Part shown: piece by piece, positions 23,501-36,100 of the stretch
How positions within the stretch are numbered: position 1 is the first letter of the stretch
How the letters are laid out: the number at the start of each line of letters is the position of its first letter
NCBI GenBank assembly: GCA_963978905.1
Contig: OZ022260.1
Span: 46,769,551-46,833,550 of the forward strand
From: Trichostrongylus colubriformis
Lineage: Eukaryota; Nematoda; Chromadorea; Rhabditida; Trichostrongylidae
Direction: 5' to 3'
DNA length: 64,000 nucleotides
The notes under the pieces: generated by a model
Seen by the model: only the letters and a program-made list of their open reading frames with translations
The model's database searches: none
What the model was told of the DNA's origin: nothing
Position numbers and translations under genes: made by a program

Positions 23501-25113
23501 AATCGATGGCGGGTGTAGGCCATCTCGAGACGATGGGCGAATTCTTGCTTTTGGATTCTCAATGCGCCTACTATTCATCCTAGCGCTGCGTTAAAGGTAC
23601 ACTCTTTGTAGTTATCGAAGGGTCTACTGCCCACTTATTAAAAAGTATAGTCAACCTATCGCAAACTATGCCTTCAACAAACGCCTTTTCTCACTATGAT
23701 CTCCTTTTCGTTTTTCGTGCTACAGCGTGGTATTACGTGCGATATTACTGTGTAGCTAGAAAGAAACCGTGATTCACAGGCCGATCATTCAGCTCAAACC
23801 ACTCTTCAAGGGCAGGCGATTTTCCGTCTGTTGACCAGAAGTATTATTGAAGTTGCCAACCTTCCTTGAGATCCTACCAATGGCGCTCTGGCATTCGGAC
23901 TACCGTATTCCCGAAACTGATCTTAAACATTTCTTTTGACTACGTGCATGGTCACATGAGTCGGGTTCATGTTGTTACAACAGCAGCTCTGCTGCAAATT
24001 CCTCTGCAACCAAACACCCAGACACGCCAATACTTTTGGAAATGGCTCAACTACTGCAACATGCATTAGTAGATACCATCATGTTCAGGTTAAATCAGGT
24101 AGAAGAGATGAATTCACGCTGACACAATTAGAAGCCAATTTGACGTGCTGTGTCTGTCTGAACATCTTCTTTAAACCAATCAAGTAAGCTGGTTTGGAGC
24201 CTTTTTCCGAGACCACCAAGAAGCTTCTACAACAACTCCTTCATAGCATTGATCCATGCAATCACAAATGCTGCTATTCATGTGTGCTATCGTGGCTTCA
24301 GCAAAATGGTTTTGTTGGAAAGTGCCCTCAGGTATATCGCATGATACTACTATAAATATCAAATATGGAAAAATTAAAGGAATCGTCCACGGAAAATGAG
24401 TTTTTGTGTTACCCATATATTTATGTTGTATTTGCCTGATGTTGGCCTCATGCAAAATTTCACGCGAAAAAATGTGAATCTGGCTGAGATACAGCACCAC
24501 AAAGTGCGGTCCCAGTGGGCGGGGCCTCCGTGTAAAAGCCTCGTCCCGTCTTCCGCCGCCGTTGGGAACGGAGAGTGGGACTGTTTACGTAACCTTCTGT
24601 TCCTACAATGCGTCTCAGACCACAGCGGACGCGGTACGAGGCTTTTACACGGAGGCCCCGCCCACTGGGACCGCACTTTGTGGTGCTGTATCTCAGCCAG
24701 ATTCACATTTTTTCGCGTGAAATTTTGTGCAATCCAACTCACCTAACTATACACTCAAGTTACACAAATCGGACTGAAATGCTTCGATATTGATTTGTTT
24801 CTTAAAGTAAAGTATAATACATCACCAAACATCATGTATAGGTGCTTAATGGTTGTTGAATTCAAATTAATGGAATAAGAATCAGGGTATTTCAGTGTCG
24901 ATGCACTATCATGAGTGTGAAACTCGACCCCGTGCTCAACAGTATAGTGGATACAATGCTGACGATGAAACCAGGTTCGTCAATAATAAAATCATGCTAT
25001 GTTGTTCGGGCCCCTTAACTGTCTGTCTATCGGGAAAGTACAACTTATATGCGGTGTGAGCAGTCATAGTGGACGACAATTGTGGAAATTGTGACCAAAA
25101 TACCGACCGTTAA
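20501..25113 (+). CDS. FHA-RING E3 ubiquitin ligase, CHFR/RNF8-like
   Basis: Proposed exons: 20501-20528 (tentative start), 20580-20687, 20753-20805 (or to 20865), 21182-21368, 22250-22393, 24099-24183, 24247-24331, 24896-24974, 25064-25113; all junctions agree in phase. The FHA domain spans exons 2-4: RPYLSW, CFSIGSDR, CDVSVPTPHLTATHATI (T-x-x-H motif) and ASVFVNGVQL...LTDGDLLTV. A Ser-rich linker follows (exon 5). The C3HC4 RING in exons 6-8 reads TCCVCLNIFF, PCNHKCCYSC, KCPQCRC. FHA domains bind phosphothreonine and RINGs recruit E2 enzymes; CHFR and RNF8, which share this order, act in mitotic checkpoint and DNA damage signalling. About 272 residues end at TAA 25111. Odd points: FHA exon 2 has GSDR rather than Gly-Arg, and the frame stays open after the stop. 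The start exon and the exon 3 end are the weakest calls. Confidence 0.75.
24374..24728. mobile_element. TTAA-flanked palindromic MITE, right end truncated
   Basis: This lies in the seventh intron of the FHA-RING gene. It starts TTAAAGGAATCGTCCACGGA and holds inverted arms (about 24463-24547 and 24630-24725) around a 90-base loop. The right arm stops short of its terminus compared with the full copy at 27139-29137. Confidence 0.8.
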
Positions 25114-25308
25114 TTTGAAAGGTACCGTCAAGTTGGGTCAGCTGCCGTTGTGGTTGCAACCTTTGGCACTGCACGAGACGATCCGTCTAGCTCCAGCGAC
25201 TACTCAGTACGTGGAGTCCTATTCTCGCCAGCTACCAGTAATGCCGCACCTAGGCATTGTTCAGAGTTCGATATTCAGGCGATTAGGCGTTCAGGTGGAA
25301 AGGGAAAG
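25114..25308 (+). pseudogene. Coding-like extension after the FHA-RING stop codon
   Basis: The 65 codons after TAA 25111-25113 stay open in the same frame, beginning FERYRQVG and passing through VVVATFGTARDDPSSSSDYS to a donor-like AAG|GTACTT at 25308. Composition is coding-like. Either the stop is a recent lesion, a base error or a readthrough site, or this is a former exon tail. A 33-base GT...AG segment (25109-25141) would remove the stop in frame but is too short for a usual nematode intron. Confidence 0.4.
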
Positions 25309-25847
25309 GTACTTGTTGATGGAGCTGTGATACATCTGAGTCGCCTGATCGACTGGATCATCTATTCCCTGATCATCTAATTGCACAAGACGAATTAGGA
25401 AGGCCAGAGATTTACTAACACCGTAACCATGTTTGAAGGAAGCTACGTGCCCTTTAAAGATCCTGACACCAGAGCGGTCCTTCATATGCAGGAGAATTTT
25501 AAAACAATATTTGCCGCCGATAATGTGGTTTCCCGTATTTGATGAAGGGTGAATGGCGGAAGGTATTTTCCGTGAGGCCAAGTGAGGGTTCCATTTGAAT
25601 AATATGAACTGCTAAACAGGGTGTTCAATCAGTACAACCTATAGGTGAAAAAGAGAACTTATCGAATGCAATTGTATGGCATGACTGAGGCCTAAGGTAG
25701 AGTATAAGGACGAAGACATGCAAGGAACAAAAATCAGTTAGGGTGAGAAGGGACTCAATAGGGAAACAACGGAGCAAAGCGAGGCACGACCATGAACGCA
25801 AGTAGTGTCAGAGAGGGAATGCACTCTCTATACATGCAGTGGCCTAT

Positions 25848-25982
25848 ACAGTCCATTTCGGCGCGCTTGATAGGGTGTGGCCAACGGACTTGGGTGAGAG
25901 TGTGTCAAACTCTCTCACTTCGCCGAACACCCTCACTTTCGCTACACAGGCCACGCCCTATCTAGCGCTGTGAAATGGATTG
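25848..25982. mobile_element. Short MITE flanked by TA
   Basis: CAGTCCATTTCGGCGCGCTTGATAGGG and its imperfect inverse end the element, with TA on both sides, as expected of Tc1/mariner-type insertion. 135 bp, non-coding. Confidence 0.7.
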
Positions 25983-27138
25983 TACGTGAAAACTTACCGC
26001 GCTTTTACATTCTAGCAGGACATGGGAAGTGCCTACCCTCATCGTTTTCTAGGGTTTGAATTAATTCGAACTATACACGCGATTTCAATAATTCCTCTCC
26101 GCTACTAAAATTTAATATTGTGCAGCACTACGACGTAGCAGTGAAGAGATTGCAATGATAGAAGAAATGGAATCGCAGAATATGAGAGAATATCAAAATC
26201 TTCTACAATATTCCTTGACAGTGGATGCTTTTCTTCCACAGCCACGAACACCATGGGTACCATGAAATTAATATGCAATATAATTATTCCGATGAAATGA
26301 TGAACGACAGAATTTTCATGACTAACCTCAATTTGTTTTATACGTCTTGCCATTTCAACTTAGAATTACATTGCGTGTGAAACTAATTGGTTTTTGAGTA
26401 ACTTGTCTGATATCACTACGTTGATAGAAAATTAATCTCGAAATCACTCTTACTGGTATTCAACTCACTTCATATAGCATTCAGTCAACGATTTGTTGGG
26501 ATAGGAATTGTCCTAGACTCTTCTTGCAAACATTGGCTGAATGCACAATTTTTTCAAAGCGAATTAGATGTTATATAGATTCATTGATCACTTGCGGGTA
26601 ATGTTAAGCACTGACCCTTCAGCTATGAATTCAAAACAATACTCAAGTGTCTCGTTGTACATACGCACATTGTGGATCAAATTGAGAAAATATTGATAAA
26701 GATTTCCACGAATTTCTCGTTGTACCAGCGATTTTTTGTAAAAGATCGTAAGAAGTCACCAAGAGTGCAACATCCCTGTATTGTAATCCGCTTCTTTGCA
26801 AAGATTCTCTCAGTGTATGAAATAACTACAAAATGGTTACTAAAAAGACAAATATACTTTCCTCCTTATATCCACTTATTCCATCACGTAGCTCTTTTAG
26901 CAAGAGGTCGTGAGAGAGGGTGGTGAGAGCTGAGAGGTGCTCGAGAGACTTGAAAAAAATCTCAGCTTTCAAACTTTATGGGAAGCATAGACAAGTGCAG
27001 GAAAATCATAGTAGGAAGTGGGTTCGTATTCGACATTCATGGTACGGGGATGTAATTGTAAAGAGGGATTAACACAACTTGTTAGGAATTTTCGCGGAAA
27101 GTTTGTGGAATCTTCCAAAAAATTTGTGTGATGGATAC
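25983..27138. other. No gene seen
   Basis: No recognisable exon downstream of the FHA-RING gene. I looked for further cysteine-rich exons of the CHFR type and found none. Confidence 0.4.
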
Positions 27139-27184
27139 TTAAAGGAATCGTCCACGGAAAATGAGTTTTTGTGTTACCCATATA

Positions 27185-28737
27185 CACTGCGGTGCATAAT
27201 GATAAAGCCACTCATAAATTGTTCATAAACTTTCATAGTAAGATGTTTCTGGGAAACCTCTCAGGTATAGATTGTAGCAAATTTGATCGCGCATCTACAC
27301 ATCAATACCAAACTTGAGCTTGAAATAACGGACCAAATTTATCTTCATTTTTTCAAAAAATGCAGCTTTTCCGATGGTGCAAAATGATAAAGCCAGTAAG
27401 GAATTTTAACAACTCGTAAACAACAGAGGGACAATACGCTACTCTAATAATCCGTTGGCCTTCCTTCTCTCCGAATAACCTGAAAAATCCGATTGTCTAG
27501 ACTCATGTAAAGATTATTAATAAGATCTTGGTCCACTTGGTGCCACGCGTGGATTATAGCCTTTTTGAGCTCCTTAACTCCTTGGATTTCCCTGTTATCT
27601 GCATAAATCCGTCGCACCATGAAGCGCCATACATTTTCCATCGGATTAAGGCCTGGGCTATTTGCCGGCCAGGGCAGAAGCCTTATTCAATGACGGCTGA
27701 ACCATGCAATTGTGCTCTGGCTGTGCCCTTATCTTGCATGAAAACAAGATTTCAGCTTCGATTTTCACGCCAGAACGGGAGAAGTGCACGGCGCATGACC
27801 ACTTGGTAACCGGGGGAACTCATCTTTTTAGGAACAAAACATAACTTCAGACGTTTCTTCGATGAAATGGCGACCCACACCACAACGCCCCCTCCTTTGA
27901 AATTCCTTCTCAAAAATCGTAGCTTGTCCTTTCTTAGATCATGCCAGTAATATCGGAGTGTCTCCTTCAGCCTTACAAAACAATCTGGAGAGGAAAAACA
28001 TCATATGAAAGCAAGAAGGATTCTACGACCTAATACCCTACCTTACTCCAGACCCTCGGCTGCATGTTTTGACGAACTGCACTCGATTTTTGCGGTGTTC
28101 TCGTGTCATGAATGGTGCTTTCCTCATTTTCTGTCGCGAGATAAACTTGCACTTTTTTTCAGAACCCGCAAAACAGTTGTTTTAGAGACGTTTAGCTCCA
28201 AAGAAGACCTGGTATCGGAGCTTGACTTGGTGAAATTCGATACTTTTTCTGAGAATGCGGCGCTTATCCTTCTCGGAAAGTGAAGGAGATCGCCCAGAAC
28301 TCTTCTTAGTTCAGGATCCTTGAGAAAGTTGTCGACAACTGTGTGGCTGCGGTTAAATTCTTGCGCAATTGACGATTTGACTATCCCTCCGCTTTTTTTT
28401 GCGACAATTTGGCTTTTTTCGAAATCAGATAGGGGTTTTCCTTTCCCCATTACTTGAAAAAGAAAAACATTACCGCAGCAAAACGTTTCAGCAAATACAG
28501 ATGAGAAGCGACGGAATAACTTAGGGTGGCTTTATCATTTTGCACCATCGGAAAAGCTGCATTTTTTTGAAAAAATGAAGATAAATTTGTTCTGTTATTT
28601 CAAGCTCAAGTTTGGTGTTATGTGTAGATGCGCGATTAAATTTGCTACAATCTATACCTGAGAAGTTTCCCAGAAACATCTTACTATGAAAGTCTATGAA
28701 CAATTTATGAGTGGCTTTATCATTATGCACCGCAGTG
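27185..28737 (-). mobile_element. Tc1-family transposon with 220-bp terminal repeats
   Basis: The element begins CACTGCGGTGCATAATGATA and ends with its inverse, flanked by TA on both sides (27183-27184, 28738-28739). The terminal inverted repeats run about 220 and 210 bp (27185-27405, 28527-28737) with few differences. Length about 1.55 kb matches a full Tc1 element. Confidence 0.9.
27444..28450 (-). pseudogene. Tc1 transposase, broken
   Basis: From the minus-strand ATG at 28450 the frame gives MGKGKPLSDFEKSQIVAKK and then KSSIAQEFNRSHTVVDNFLK, a paired-like helix-turn-helix. A frameshift near 28330 precedes ELNVSKTTVLRVLKK. Downstream frames give RYYWHDLRK, GGGVVVWVAISS, FMQDKGTA (second catalytic Asp) and, ending the gene, ENVWRFMVRRIY (the Glu of DD34E lies in NPxENVW) with a C-terminus like other Tc1 transposases. 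I count at least three frame changes, so the copy is not active, though the intact terminal repeats could still be mobilised in trans. Confidence 0.85.
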
Positions 28738-29137
28738 TATTTATGTTGTATTTGCCTAATGTTGGCCTCATGCAAAATTTCACGCGCATCTACAAAAAAA
28801 AAAATGTGAATCTGGATGAGATACAGCACCACAAAGTGCGGTCCAGGTGGGCGGGGCCTCCGGTAAAAGCCTCGTACCGCGTCCGCCGTGGTCTGAGACA
28901 CATTGTAGGAACAGAAGGTTACGTAAACAGTCCCACCCTCCGTTCCCAACGGCGGCGGGAGACGGGACGAGGCTTTTACACGGAGGCCACGCCCACTGGG
29001 ACCGCACTTTGTGGTGCTGTATCTCAGCCAGATTCACATTTTTTCGCGTGGAATTTTGCATGAGGCCAACATTAGGCAAATACAACATAAATACATGGGT
29101 AACACAAAAACTCATTTTCCGTGGACGATTCCTTTAA

Positions 29138-30132
29138 GGAGCGCTGTTTGTACTATCTACTAGTTTATTTGAATTGCTGCAACCTCTAGGCCTAGGGTAA
29201 GGGTGGTGATTTTTCGGGGTGAACTTCGGTTGGTTGCTCCTTCCTCGCAGGTATCGCGGGTTCCATTACGAACGAGGGCACCGTAACAGCTGATGTAACT
29301 CTAGGGTACTTCATATTTCCCTTTCGCTTTATTTTTCTCGACTTCAAGATAACTTTTGGAAATTTCAAATATTATTTATATTTTAGTATGCGAATATAAA
29401 TAGATACAAATAGGATGATAATTTTACAAGAATTAAGATCTAATTTGTGGAGTTGGAATTGGAATTTTCGGAAAAGCCGATGCGGAATATGAAAAAGCAA
29501 AAATGTTGCAAAAATTTTCTTATACATAGCGTAATTGCACGGTCTCTTCTGGCATAACATTCGTACATAATTGCTGTTCGCCTCTACCCGTATCGCTCGA
29601 CACAGCTCTTCTGAAGGGAGCACCCTCTCTTATTGTAACAGGAAAGATGACAACACCAGAAGCTAGTTGAAAGCAACGAATGCATTGGTAGCATAGCTAA
29701 CTAGTAAAGGTAGAAATTATACATATAAGTAGAGACACCTACCTGAAATTAAAGCAAATTCCCTTATGGAATTAACGTTGCGATACTCAGCTTCTATGAA
29801 ACTGTCCGGTTCAGCTTCTATGAAACTGTCCGGTCAGCGACCGAGCAAGACTGCACTTTTCGACCAAGTATGGAAGAACTAGAAGAAATCGTTTTTGTAA
29901 GCCAAAGGGATGTTTGCGTGATGCTGAACGTTCGTTGGCCTCTTTTACAGAAAGGTTTTACTGCCGAAAACTTCGTTCAATGAAGCATGGCTTGAAGTGA
30001 CCATTTCTCACTCAACGTTGACATCACCAAATAAAGCAAGTCTTGTTTTTTAAAATTTACTGTCCCAACAAGCCACAAGATAACAAAGTAAAAACATCAA
30101 CAACAAAGCAACAACAACAACAAAAGTCGAAT
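29138..30132. other. No gene seen
   Basis: Spacer between the TTAA element and the end of the PELP1-like gene. A 19-base block (CAGCTTCTATGAAACTGTCC) is repeated at about 29788 and 29812. Nothing else. Confidence 0.4.
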
Positions 30133-30138
30133 TTTATT
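30133..30138 (-). terminator. AATAAA poly(A) signal overlapping the PELP1-like stop
   Basis: The last codons read CCT GAA TAA AAT, so AATAAA overlaps the stop codon. This implies a very short 3' UTR, common in nematodes. Confidence 0.55.
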
Positions 30139-33100
30139 CAGGACAGAATGTGCTGAGAATCTCCTCCACTGTAGCCTCTCCCTCCATTAACGTCACCTTC
30201 TGAAAAAAGATCGGATAGAAGGTTCCTAGTGGTCAAATTAGTTCTAAAGGAACTTTAAGTAGAAGAAAACAATTCTGTGACGAACTTTCTACAAAAGGCA
30301 TTCCGAAGATTTCTCTTAGTAACAACCTGTCCACCTGACATAATTTTTGAAAAGTCGTGAGACGAAGCTATTAGTATTTATAAATAAACACATCAAAAAA
30401 GTATGGGTTAGAATCAATGCAAAATAGTCGAAAATTTTCCATTTGGGGATCATTTGGCCTCCTAGGAAGAGAGTATATTGCCAAGCCGGATCGAATCGTG
30501 CAGAGATGCAGTGTTAAGTGGAATTTTCCTACTGGCATTAGGCAAACGATGTTTGCTTCATTTACAACCCTCCTCTGCACTCCCCCGTTCCCGCTTGTCG
30601 ACACCTTATTGTGGTAGTTGCGTGATTGTGTTGGGACAAATCTTCTCCAGTGTCCATAGCCGCAAGTGAACAATTCTTCCATTGCACTCATCCACCATGA
30701 AAGAAAACCAAAATCTACCGAACATGCTGTTCCACTTGTATGGATTTTGCCGAATGCAATGCTGCGCAAGTCATTCCTAGTGTATGACTGATATAAACCT
30801 CCATCCCATCACTGCTTCATCGATGAAGAAAAAATTATGAGTGACTTCCATCAATTCAGTGCTCTGCTGTAAGTGCTAGTGTGCTGAATTCTCAAGTATA
30901 ATTGAGAATTTCAATCTTCATAATAAATTGTAGGTATTGATAAGATGTACCCTCAAGCAAGGCCTACACATCTAGGTCAATCAAGCTTCCGATTCCACGG
31001 AAACGGGTAAGTGACGCCTGCATAGAGAGGACAGTTGGCGCTTAGAAATGTCGTTGACATCGCAAGTCAACGTAACGGCCAGTCAACTAATTGAAAACCT
31101 TTGCGATTCCCACTGAAAGGTAACTGTCGCTGCCAAGGGATGGTCTGTGCAGACTACTCCATTCATTTACCCTTTTAGCAACAACATAATTCGAAAACTC
31201 CAATGGTTTCACCTCTGATTGCTTCTTTGCTTTGATTTTTTTCTTAAGCTTGACCTTCTTAGCGAGTGGCTGTGGACTTGGATCGATGTTCGTCGTAGTG
31301 AATTGTTTCCTTTTAGGCTTGGAAACCAGAGATCGACTATCCGCATTCTCATCTTTGACAGGCAATTCCATAATCTCCGGTGAATCCTGATGTTGCTAAA
31401 AGTAAATGTAAGCTAAAACCCTGGAAGAGATACGATAAACACACACAAGCAATAGCTATTTTTTCCGAAAATCTGAACTGATGATTATTAAAGAACTGGA
31501 GATTGTTTAGCAAATTAGGGTCCCTCATACTTTTCTTCAACTGTCGCTGCCAAGGGATGGTCGGTGAAACCTGACATTGCTAAAAGTAATGTGTAAGCAT
31601 GAAACCCGGAGAAGCTTCACTTACCCTTTCAGCAACACCATGTTTCAAAACACTCCAATGGGTTCACCTCTGATTGCTTCTTTGCTCTGTTTTTCTTCTT
31701 AAGTTTGACCCTCTTAGCGAGTGGCTGTGGACTTGGATCGATGTTCGTCGTAGTGAATTGTTTCCGTTTAGGCTTGGAAACCAGAGATCGACTATCCGCA
31801 TTCTCTTCTTTGGCAGGCAGTTCCATAATCTCCGGTGAATCCTGATGTTGCTAAAAGTAAAGTGTAAGCAGGAATCCCAGAAGAGATACGGGGCCTCCAG
31901 AAATCTGGACTGTTGATTACTGAGGAACTGGAAACTCTTCAGCAAATTAGAGACCCCCGATACTTTTAGTGTATCCTGTTACTAAAACAGAAATACCTAC
32001 TTGAACATTATTGGTCACGGTATCAACAGTGGTATGCGACTGTGTAAAGGACTCCTTCTCGAAAACTGGAAATCCATCAGTCTTCTTTTTCTTTTGTTCT
32101 TCTTCCTGAAGAGCCGCAGCAACCCGTTTATCGAACTCCACGAAGTCTCCAAGAGATGTTGCATGGGCTCTTGCAAAATTCACCTGAAACGGCCTAAATA
32201 ATGCATAAATTGTGTGCGAGTCCGCATAAGATTAAATCGCAGCTACAGATCCAATTAATCATGACATAGTCAATTCAAACGAGAGAAAAAAAAGAAAGGT
32301 AATGGTATCGAATTTAATTCAACTGACGTCATTAGCAACACCATTGTTGATCTCATCCGTGCTCAATTTCGCAAGACGACGACGAATTACTTCGTGGTGC
32401 GCCAAGTTCTGAAGAGGAACCAGAATTCAGCAGTCTATCCGGTGCTTCAGTATCACTATCACATGCACAGAAGTTTTTTCAACACTGGTTATTTTTCTTT
32501 TCCATCCACCTTCTCCACCAGAGATTTTACCTCGATTTTTGAAGAATTATCTTCTACTCATGTTTATTGACACTCGAATACTGAGACATATTCGTTATTT
32601 AATGTTTTGAAGAATGCAACATAGTAATTCTTCGAATCTGAAGATAAATAAAATGAAACTAAATTTGAGGTCAGCTCAGGGTGTGGCATTGACTGCCACG
32701 CTCCCTTCGTTTACGATGGAGCCATGCCAGTATTCGTGAGGAAGAAGCAACCAAAGTCCAACCCGAAAACCGCCATATTTATGGCAGGTGCAGAGACTAG
32801 TGCAATGCAAGTGAGGTGTTGTGAGAACCAAGTGCCCTCCATATGCTCTCCACTGGCATAGGTGCTGGGAACTTTTATAACCCTACGAGGAAAACGTCGC
32901 AGAAATTGTAATAAATATAAGTAAAAAATATTCATGTAGAGTTGCGAAGAAATTAAGGTGTGCGAGGGAGCACGCGATGTTTGCTTGATGTTGCAGGTTT
33001 CAGTTGGAGGAGTGGAGAGTTTCAAGGACTCATGGAAAATGCCACCTTCTCAACAAAACGATTAAGCCAACCTATTGCCTACTTTCACAACGAGTGGTTC

Positions 33101-36100
33101 CACAATTTAAACGCAATACGGTTGTTCAGAACTTCCTACTCTGGAACGAGGCATTGCCTGATAATAGAACGCTGATATAGAACAAGCGAAATCGGTACTT
33201 CTACGACATGAAAACGTCAAAGAACCAGTTTCATTCTCTCATGAATTGATGGAGCTCTTCGAGCAAAGCCAGAAAACGTTCGAAAGATAACAAAAATCCT
33301 GGCATTATTGCCGCACCATCGAATCTATTTAATTATTCTAGGATTGAATTACAGAGCCAAAATCGAGTGAGCCATCTATTACGTTGCCTCAGTGTAAAGA
33401 AAAACACAAGATACCTATATTGCCAACTTTTACCTCTTTGAAAACGGTCAGCGAGACTAACAATAACCATAAGAGGCTATGAAATCGATCCATACAGAGT
33501 TCAAGGTTAGGGAAAGTGGAAAATGAGATCCCTTTTGAAAATAGCATGCCATCTAGCATAAATGATTTCCACTGAACTCATGTATATTGAGTGCTTCAGA
33601 AACAGCGACTCCAAATAAGGCTGCACAGGAGACTAGAAATCAAAGAACAGCTAAGACAAGTTCATCAAGGTCGACCGCTGCCTCGATGGACACTCCAAAA
33701 CATATTCACAGTCACTGATGATTAGTGGTACCTGAATTCGTGGCCTTGTGATGACTTCACAGAGATGCTTAAGACTTTGCATGTCAGCTGCATCAGCACA
33801 TCTTGCCATGACAGTACGGGCGATCTGAATGAAAAGACTCCGATAAAATGCCTTCAAAAGTCCCAAAAAATAGAAAATTTCACAGGCAAAGTGAAACAAA
33901 GTCTAACCTGTACAGGAGGAGGGACTAGTTCATGGCTGCAACTCAGGAACGAGGTCAATATCTCACGGTACACCAGAGACTCCGGCTTACACAGTATCTC
34001 TTCACATATTTTCCGCTCAATGGTTAGTAGGACCTGCAAGAATTTAGGATACGCTTCAATAAAACAAGATTTAAGGGCGAAGGTGGTGCAGTGACAGGTG
34101 GCGCACGCCCCACTCTCATGGTGCGGGGACCAACTCCCGCATCAACGCCCAGGCCAACCAAGCTTTTCATCCTTCCGGGGTCGGCAAATTGGTACCTCGT
34201 CTGGGAGGATAAAAGCACTAACTTGTACATCGGCTGACCACCACAAGTCTTTGTATAGGCCACATCACATTCACCAGCCACCCCGATTCTGAATGGAACC
34301 AGAATGTGCGGCGCATCCCAGGAAGGGATTGATCAACGCCAAAAACTTTATCCTTTACCCCTAAAACAAGATTTAATTGGTTTCATACCTCAGGTTTGAC
34401 AAGAAAGGCCGAAGTCTCAATGACTGCCGACAATAAACGGCCAGCCGACAAACCATAGATCTGAAAACAACATAAAATGAAGTCTGAACAATCGGATGTG
34501 GAGATAAAGACAACATTTGAACTGTGAATTAAAATCTGCATTACAGCCATTACTCGAAATTCTCAATCAAGCATTAGGAAACTGTACGGCAACTTTCATA
34601 CTTTGCGACGCCGGCGGCAAGACGTGCCTCCATGACACCCTGTCTCGTTGCTTGCGTCGTCTCTGAGCCTCTCCCGTGCCACTTTGCCTTGTTTACTATG
34701 AACGTATGCACGCCCTGCCGGCGCCAAGAATGGACGCGGCCTAACGAGAGCAAAAAAAACTATGCTGATATGGAGTTCAAAGATGTGATGGTAGTGATCT
34801 CCAGGTCATCTTCCTCGAAACCTGGGCATTTGTTCATATATAAGCTTGTGTTCATTTTCTGCCGTATAGGTTTGTTAAGATGGAATATTAATTTCGCCTG
34901 AGAAGTTTTGACAATTTCGTCGCTATCAAAGGCCTAAAAGCATTTCACAACTTCTTGCCACTGCTTATTCTGCATATACTTTGCGATGCGATGCAACTCA
35001 AATGAGGAAACCAACGAGGTCGAATTTCATACGTCGAACTAGTCAACTTGGTTCCACCGTACCGAGCGCTTGCTCAGCTTCGACGATACAAAGAAGCAAG
35101 TGAGACTATTTGGTAGCGCATTGCAATGGTGTCTCAATAAGATGCGTACGTGCAGTACGTTACGTTCTCACAATCAGAGCTCACAAAGAGGAATGTAGAG
35201 CAAGTGCACGCATTCCTAATGTTCATGTGTGAAGCGTAGCGCCTTATCCAGAACCCTGAAGAGTTTTTTTCTAGCACCGATATCATTTTCATAGGCCACC
35301 ATGGTACACTAAATCGCAACCAGCGTGATCCTCTCATCTGTGCTTTCCAAACGGTGTGACTAACTTTTCCTTCTTCCACTAAATAGATTATTCTTTACGC
35401 AGTTCGATATTTAAATTTCGACCTCATTGATTACCTTGGTTGGGTTGTATCGCACCGCAAAGTATATGCAGGACAAGCAGTGGCAAGAAGTTGTGGAGTG
35501 CTTTCAGGCCTTTGATAACGATGAAATTGTCGAAACTCAGGAGAATCAAATATTCCACCTTAACAAACCTTTACGGCAAAGAATAAACACAAGCTTACAT
35601 ATAATGTGATGCTAATTTTTAATGACAATAACAACCTTATTTACAAACAAGTTCATTTGCATGCAGTGGAAAATACCTGTTCATCCAGTGGATGCTTCAT
35701 AGCACTGAAAATCTCGTATAAATGTCGAAACAGTGTTGATCCTGGACCGTACAGCCGACATATATGTGCCAGTGTATCGTACAGTGAGCTACTAGGTGTG
35801 TCCAATTTAGAAATGAGCATCAGCACCATCCGAGGTATCTGAGAGCAAAGATCATAGTCCAAGATGAGCTTCAGATATACCAGAAATAACATTGAACTTA
35901 AGCCTTTCTGTAAGGTGCACACCCCATCTAACGCTAAGCCCATCTTAATATTGACTAAGTCAGTGTAAAAAAGCAAGTGGAGCGATTAAGAGGAGGCGTC
36001 TTCTTTTACCAGTATGTTCATGGGTTGAACTTCACCTCACTTCTGGTACTGATTTATAAGTAAGCTCCAACCAAAATATTGACTCGTGTTATAAGCACAC

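Larger units (their letters stand above)
27139..29137. mobile_element. TTAA-flanked palindromic MITE split by a Tc1 insertion
   Basis: The left piece 27139-27184 begins TTAAAGGAATCGTCCACGGA and the right piece 28738-29137 ends with the inverse and TTAA. Removing the insert at the TA restores a continuous element of about 444 bp with two long arms. The right piece contains the full palindrome around 28745-29137, GC-rich in the middle (GGGCGGGGCCTCCG). One end of this family is also left at 57425-57522. Confidence 0.85.

Noticed and set aside
10833..25113. A single FHA-RING gene starting at 10833 with a 9.8-kb first intron
   Set aside because: The exon at 20580-20687 encodes the same part of the FHA domain, joins exon 20753 in phase through a 65-bp intron, and makes the distant exon unnecessary. 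The distant exon is kept as an alternative exon or duplicate.
32711..33175. Overlapping open frames in a PELP1-like intron on both strands
   Set aside because: No family match, competing frames, and no consistent splice phase with the neighbours.
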